This document shows, piece after piece, positions 11,934 to 12,224 of a stretch of DNA of 12,224 nucleotides. Every line of letters begins with the position of its first letter. Within the stretch, counting starts at the first letter, position 1. Below the pieces are notes generated by a model. That model had not been told where the DNA came from, ran no database searches, and saw only the letters and a list, made by a program, of their open reading frames with translations. The stretch is from the NCBI GenBank assembly GCA_023257055.1, contig JALRDG010000065.1:1-12224 (forward strand), given 5' to 3'. This DNA comes from Candidatus Saccharimonadia bacterium (GTDB lineage: Bacteria > Patescibacteriota > Saccharimonadia > Saccharimonadales > Saccharimonadaceae). The translations under genes and the position numbers were made by a program.

Positions 11934-12224
11934 GTATCTGTTAGCAGGTGTCGTCGGCATGACGATTCTTGTCGCTACTCCTGCGTCGGCACTGGAAGCG
12001 AGTGGTACTGGTCAGGTGAAGGTAATGGTCTGCCCGCCGGCTGGTTCGTCGCAGCTGGTCGTGACGTTGCCGGAGAGTGATTCGAAGACGAACGAGCCAG
12101 AAGTGACTATAGAGGGTGAGGTGAGTTATATCTCTCAAATAGATTTCTTTATCGATGGAGCTTATAACAATACCGTGGCATTGGGATATGCAACGACTGC
12201 ATTTCGGTCGGCCGTTACGATACC
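11899..12224 (+). CDS. Secreted Ig-like surface protein (5' part, runs off the window)
   Basis: An open frame starts at ATG 11899, +1 relative to the preceding gene, overlaps it by 35 bases and continues to the window end (108 complete codons). The N-terminus is MCYVSGAKTAARYLLAGVVG, followed by a hydrophobic core and the site PASA|LE, an ordinary signal peptide with a basic n-region. The mature part (ASGTGQVKVMVCPPAGSSQL...) includes TIEGEVSYISQIDFFIDGAY and GYATTAFRSAVTI, typical of an Ig-like or beta-sandwich strand pattern. The family and C-terminus are unknown. A lone cysteine is seen in the visible mature part (C48). Position and coupling suggest a third component of the surface locus, possibly another wall or adhesin protein. 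Confidence 0.8.
   Translation, partial: MCYVSGAKTAARYLLAGVVGMTILVATPASALEASGTGQVKVMVCPPAGSSQLVVTLPESDSKTNEPEVTIEGEVSYISQIDFFIDGAYNNTVALGYATTAFRSAVTI

Noticed and set aside
1..12224. Alternative genetic code (TGA as glycine), as in some Patescibacteria
   Set aside because: TGA ends orn and the HAD gene at expected family lengths and no gene has in-frame TGA; glycine uses GGN throughout.
1..12224. CRISPR array, insertion sequence, tRNA or rRNA
   Set aside because: No regularly spaced repeats, transposase-like frames or cloverleaf-compatible segments were seen; nearly all bases are in compact protein genes.

Overview
The window looks like a compact chromosomal segment from a Candidatus Saccharibacteria (TM7)-like member of the Patescibacteria. 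This is inferred from gene content and protein style, not from a marker search. Supporting signs are housekeeping genes packed with 0-60 base gaps, several small single-pass membrane proteins without recognisable families, Gram-positive-type secreted proteins, a DnaG that has lost its zinc ligands, and the standard genetic code. TGA is used as a stop by orn and the HAD gene, and tryptophan is TGG, which argues against the recoded Gracilibacteria/SR1 groups. Composition looks even throughout, and I see no mobile element, CRISPR array, tRNA or rRNA.

Layout. 46-914: orn (oligoribonuclease) and an MmcQ/YjbR-like protein, translationally coupled. 911-1510 (minus): a single-pass membrane protein of unknown function, convergent with the previous pair. 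1566-4318: dnaG and rpoD, joined by a one-base stop/start overlap, the remnant of the macromolecular-synthesis operon without rpsU. 4353-5288: a diacylglycerol/lipid-kinase-family protein. 5290-6077 (minus): a UPF0200-like P-loop kinase and a two-helix mini membrane protein. 6138-8965: polA and a small coupled membrane/coiled-coil protein. 9008-9610: a secreted-domain, membrane-anchored unknown. 9648-10211: a HAD-family hydrolase. 10310 to the end: a surface-protein locus with a WxL-like secreted protein, a DUF916/WxLIP-like membrane-anchored partner, and the start of a third secreted Ig-like protein (11899 onward) that runs off the window.

How it works together. The core is information processing: primer synthesis, the housekeeping sigma factor, repair/Okazaki polymerase, and removal of short RNAs. 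Eight genes that start transcription units carry a -10 box (mostly TATACT) 6-8 bases before their ATG and have no Shine-Dalgarno sequence, so their mRNAs are probably leaderless. Genes internal to operons and the surface proteins instead have clear AGGAG-type ribosome sites. This rule corrects two start sites (the lipid kinase at 4353 and polA at 6138).

Most notable points are the leaderless/SD split, the DnaG with all four zinc-ligand positions replaced at conserved spacing, a perfect 12-bp inverted repeat (9622-9667) enclosing the promoter and start codon of the HAD gene, and the WxL/WxLIP-like surface pair separated by a strong terminator.
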